Source: Porphyromonadaceae bacterium UBA3327 (lineage in GTDB: Bacteria; Bacteroidota; Bacteroidia; Bacteroidales; Muribaculaceae). From it: 8,493 bases of DNA. The DNA is taken from assembly GCA_002361155.1 (NCBI GenBank), contig DERZ01000040.1, positions 907 to 9,399 on the forward strand. Direction: 5' to 3'. The notes beneath the pieces were generated by a model. The model was not told the origin of the DNA, ran no database searches, and saw nothing but the letters and a program-made list of their open reading frames with translations. Positions 6,219 through 8,493 of the stretch are shown here, piece by piece. The position numbers and the translations under genes are program-made. Each line of letters starts with the position of its first letter. Positions within the stretch are counted from its first letter, which is position 1.

Positions 6219-6226
6219 TACCTTTG
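6219..6226 (+). promoter_or_regulatory. -7 promoter element for the sufE unit
   Basis: TACCTTTG is a perfect TAnnTTTG match. The sequence 21 bases upstream is TTTT rather than TTTG, so the -33 element is weaker. The transcript would start near 6233 and carry a leader of about 65-70 bases containing a GC-rich patch and a small inverted repeat, CTTGTA with TACAAG (6258-6277). The remainder of the 6001-6300 intergenic region contains no credible gene. Confidence 0.6.
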
Positions 6227-6300
6227 GAACTTGAAACGGCCGGACCGTCAGGGGCGGCTTGTAATACATAATACAAGAGCAGAACAACAATCTGACAGAC

Positions 6301-6738
6301 ATGACAATCAACGAAACTCAAGACGAGATAACAGCGGAATTCGAGGGGCTGACCGACTGGATGGACCGCTATGCCTACATTATCGAGCTGGGGAACACGC
6401 TCGATAAGTATCCTGAGAGCGACAAGACACCGGCGAACCTGATAGAAGGATGCCAGAGCCGGGTCTGGATCGACGCCCGACAGGAGCGAGACGGCAGGAT
6501 TACTTTCCAGGCGGACTCGGACGCCATGATAGTGAAGGGGATAGTCGCCCTTCTGATGCGCGTGCTGAACCACCGCACTCCCGACGAGATTCTCGATGCG
6601 GACCTCTACTTCATCAACAACATAGGTCTTCAGGAACACCTCTCCCCCACGCGATCAAACGGCCTGGTGGCGATGGTCCGCCAGATCCGCGACTATGCCA
6701 GAGCATTCAAGATGCTTGACAGCGACAAAAAAATCTAA
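6301..6738 (+). CDS. sufE: SufE-family sulfur acceptor for Fe-S cluster assembly
   Basis: SufE accepts persulfide sulfur from the cysteine desulfurase SufS and passes it to the SufBCD scaffold in the cytoplasm. The 145-residue protein has the family layout: an N-terminal helix with WMDRYAYIIELG (20-31), then the key loop NLIEGCQSRVWI (47-58) with the acceptor Cys51, the same number as in E. coli SufE. After it come the FINNIGLQEHLSPTRSNGL block (104-122) and a C-terminal helix. No sufS or sufBCD is visible here, so it must work with partners encoded elsewhere. The ATG at 6301 follows a leader with no Shine-Dalgarno site. It heads a plus-strand unit, with the transporter starting 20 bases after its stop. 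Confidence 0.96.
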   Translation: MTINETQDEITAEFEGLTDWMDRYAYIIELGNTLDKYPESDKTPANLIEGCQSRVWIDARQERDGRITFQADSDAMIVKGIVALLMRVLNHRTPDEILDADLYFINNIGLQEHLSPTRSNGLVAMVRQIRDYARAFKMLDSDKKI

Positions 6739-6758
6739 TCCTTAAATCTATAAATTAT

Positions 6759-8282
6759 ATGTTCAAAAACCATCCTAAAGGACTGATACCCGCCGCCCTC
6801 TCAAACATGGGCGAACGGTTCGGCTACTACATCATGAACGCGGTGCTCGTGCTCTTCCTGTGTTCGAAATTCGGACTTGCCGAAGAGACCAGCGCCCTTA
6901 TTTATTCCTTCTTCTACGCGGGAATCTACGTATTGAGCCTTGTGGGCGGTATCATCGCCGACAAGACACAGAACTACAAGTCGACCATCATCTGGGGTCT
7001 GATAGTGATGACATTGGGATATGTGGTCCTCTCCATTCCTATCTTCGCCACTGCAGGCAACCAGACGTGGCTGCTGACGCTGACGTGCGGAGCGCTCTTT
7101 TTCATCGCATTCGGAAACGGTCTGTTCAAGGGTAACCTCCAGGCTATTGTCGGCCAGCTTTACGACAATCCCCGCTATGCGGCGCAGCGCGATGCCGGAT
7201 TCCAGATCTTCTACGTGTTCATCAATATCGGCGGCGTAGTGGCCCCGTTTGTGGCCCCGATGCTCCGCAGCTGGTGGCTGGGAGAGAACGGCTTCATGTA
7301 CAACGCCTCCCTTCCGGCACTCTGCCACGAGTACCTGAGCGTCACCGACAGCATGGACACCCAGAATCTCAACAACCTCTACGCCCTCATCACCGCGGTG
7401 GGAGGCAACGCGGCAGGCAATATCTCCGAGTTCTGCACCACCTACCTCAACGTGTTCAACACCGGTATCCACTACTCGTTCTTCGCTTCCGTAGCGGCCA
7501 TGCTCATCTCGCTGACCATCTTTATATGCACCAAGAACGGTCTTCCTTCTCCCGGAAAGAAAGCCAAGGAGGAGAGCGTCAGCTACACCGCCGAAGAAAA
7601 AGCCCGCATGGCAGGCGAGATCAAACAGCGCATGTATGCCTTGTTCGCCGTGCTCGGAATAGCTATCTTCTTCTGGTTCTCGTTCCATCAGAACGGAACA
7701 TCACTCTCGCTGTTCGCACGCGACTTCGTCAAGACCGACTCTATCCAGCCCGAGATATGGCAGGCACTCAACCCCTTCTATGTGATCATCCTCACTCCGG
7801 TCGTGATGTGGTTCTTCGGACGCCTTTCCCGCCGAGGCAAAGAGATATCCACTCCCCGCAAGATCGCCATCGGTATGGGGCTGGCAGGTATAGCCTACGT
7901 GTTCCTCGCCGTCTTCAGCGCAATCAAGGGTTATCCTTCGGCCGACGCCTTCAAGGCTCTTCCCGCCGACGAGGCAGCGGCACTCAAGACTGGTCCGTGG
8001 GTTCTCTTCGTGCTCTACTTCTTCCTTACAGTGGCCGAACTCTTCATCTCTCCGCTCGGACTGTCGTTCGTATCCAAAGTGGCTCCGAAGCATCTTCAGG
8101 GTCTCTGCCAGGGTCTCTGGCTGGGCGCTACGGCTGTGGGCAACCTTCTGCTCTGGATCGGTCCGCTTATCTACAACGCATGTCCGATATGGGTGGCCTG
8201 GACAGTGTTCCTCTCCGTCTGCATCGTATCGATGGGTATCATGTTCGGCATGGTGAAGTGGCTCGAGCGTGTCACCAAATAA
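6759..8282 (+). CDS. POT/PTR2-family proton-coupled peptide transporter
   Basis: This 507-residue inner-membrane protein belongs to the proton-dependent oligopeptide transporters of the major facilitator superfamily, which import di- and tripeptides with protons. Visible family blocks are NMGERFGYY (16-24) in helix 1, GGIIADKTQNYKS (63-75) after helix 2, LFKGNLQAIVGQLY (122-135), the PTR2 signature FYVFINIGG (151-159), NPFYVII near 338, and VAELFISPLGL (425-435) with Glu427 in helix 10. Twelve or more helices are expected. Two points differ from the textbook form: the first Glu of ExxERFxYY is Asn16, and there is a long polar stretch at about 172-238 between helices 5 and 6, probably outside. 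A charged cytoplasmic loop lies at about 259-292. It sits 20 bases after sufE and 9 bases before the DUF4250 gene. The family is firm; peptide specificity is not. Confidence 0.94.
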   Translation: MFKNHPKGLIPAALSNMGERFGYYIMNAVLVLFLCSKFGLAEETSALIYSFFYAGIYVLSLVGGIIADKTQNYKSTIIWGLIVMTLGYVVLSIPIFATAGNQTWLLTLTCGALFFIAFGNGLFKGNLQAIVGQLYDNPRYAAQRDAGFQIFYVFINIGGVVAPFVAPMLRSWWLGENGFMYNASLPALCHEYLSVTDSMDTQNLNNLYALITAVGGNAAGNISEFCTTYLNVFNTGIHYSFFASVAAMLISLTIFICTKNGLPSPGKKAKEESVSYTAEEKARMAGEIKQRMYALFAVLGIAIFFWFSFHQNGTSLSLFARDFVKTDSIQPEIWQALNPFYVIILTPVVMWFFGRLSRRGKEISTPRKIAIGMGLAGIAYVFLAVFSAIKGYPSADAFKALPADEAAALKTGPWVLFVLYFFLTVAELFISPLGLSFVSKVAPKHLQGLCQGLWLGATAVGNLLLWIGPLIYNACPIWVAWTVFLSVCIVSMGIMFGMVKWLERVTK

Positions 8283-8291
8283 TGTTGAGGG

Positions 8292-8465
8292 ATGCTTCCC
8301 AAAGATCCATATATGCTTCTGAGCGTGGTAAATACCAAGCTTCGCGACGAGTACTCCTCTCTGCATGATCTGTGCGCCTCGCTCGGCGAGGATGAGGAGA
8401 CACTCTCCTCGCGCCTGACGGCCGCAGGATTCACCTACGATCCGAAGCAGAACCAGTTCAAATAA
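8292..8465 (+). CDS. DUF4250 small protein
   Basis: This 57-residue protein begins MLPKDPYMLLSVVNTKLRDE, continues with YSSLHDLCASLGEDEETL, and ends FTYDPKQNQFK. The order MLPKDP-x-MLLS-x-VN-x-KLRD, then a short helical segment, then Y-DP-x-x-NQF matches the DUF4250 family, whose members are about this size and have no known function. No signal peptide or membrane segment is present; it should be a small cytoplasmic, mostly helical protein. The ATG at 8292 is nine bases after the transporter stop with a purine-rich TTGAGGG just ahead, and it is probably translated from the same transcript. Confidence 0.9.
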   Translation: MLPKDPYMLLSVVNTKLRDEYSSLHDLCASLGEDEETLSSRLTAAGFTYDPKQNQFK

Positions 8466-8485
8466 GACTGTAATAAGACAGCAAA

Positions 8486-8493
8486 ATGAAAAT
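8486..8493 (+). CDS. Possible start of a further downstream gene, cut by window edge
   Basis: Twenty bases after the DUF4250 stop the sequence reads ATGAAAAT and ends. The A-rich context (GCAAA before the ATG) and the same 20-base spacing seen between sufE and the transporter fit another start codon, but only two full codons are available, so nothing can be said about its product. Confidence 0.35.

Noticed and set aside
6801..7688. 295-codon open frame on the minus strand opposite the transporter
   Set aside because: The translation is rich in His, Glu, Val and Gly without membrane or domain structure, while the plus strand encodes a clear POT transporter.
7274..8368. 364-codon open frame on the plus strand overlapping the transporter in another frame
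   Set aside because: It is extremely Arg-, His- and Gln-rich, a typical out-of-frame product, and runs across the transporter stop and the DUF4250 start.
1..8493. Search for defence, mobile or CRISPR elements
   Set aside because: No direct-repeat array, transposase, integrase, tRNA or attachment-like duplication was seen; the single phage-labelled family member stands alone and does not indicate a prophage.

Overview
This window looks like ordinary chromosome from a member of the Bacteroidales, probably a Muribaculaceae-like gut bacterium. Three things point that way. Several upstream regions carry the Bacteroidetes promoter signature (TTTG, a 19-20 base spacer, then TAnnTTTG). Start codons are preceded by A/T-rich sequence rather than Shine-Dalgarno sites. 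The gene content (secreted C69 dipeptidase, greA next to a HIT protein, a POT transporter of the NMGERFGYY type, DUF4250) is familiar from that order. The family-level placement is an inference from overall feel and moderate GC content; no rRNA or other marker is present.

Layout. Positions 1-1148 (minus) hold the N-terminal two thirds of an exported C69-family dipeptidase that runs off the left edge, with its own promoter near 1203-1233. From 5016 down to 1335 (minus) lie four same-strand genes: an iron-dependent YqhD/BDH-type alcohol dehydrogenase, a long-chain acyl-CoA ligase-like AMP-binding enzyme, a small two-helix membrane protein, and an A1S_2505-family protein that looks macrodomain-like. 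The only clear promoter element for this block is ahead of the dehydrogenase (about 5069-5076). The junction between the first two genes carries two overlapping inverted repeats. From 6000 down to 5137 (minus) is the greA-HIT pair, ended by a good intrinsic terminator (5084-5111). Its U-tract merges into the dehydrogenase promoter. A roughly 300-base divergent intergenic region (6001-6300) holds the greA promoter and a GC-rich structured greA leader, a 12-base palindrome, and the sufE promoter. From 6301 to 8465 (plus) a compact unit encodes SufE, a POT-family peptide transporter and a 57-residue DUF4250 protein. Another gene may begin at 8486.

How the parts fit. The window mixes housekeeping (greA, sufE), peptide use (secreted dipeptidase, POT transporter) and aldehyde/fatty-acid chemistry (dehydrogenase plus acyl-CoA ligase). 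The dipeptidase and transporter are at opposite ends and in different units, so a link between them is only thematic. I saw no tRNA, rRNA, CRISPR array, insertion sequence, integrase or defence cassette, and no convincing new multi-gene system. The most worthwhile leads are the regulatory-looking hairpins at 3778-3825, the greA leader, and the macrodomain-like protein.
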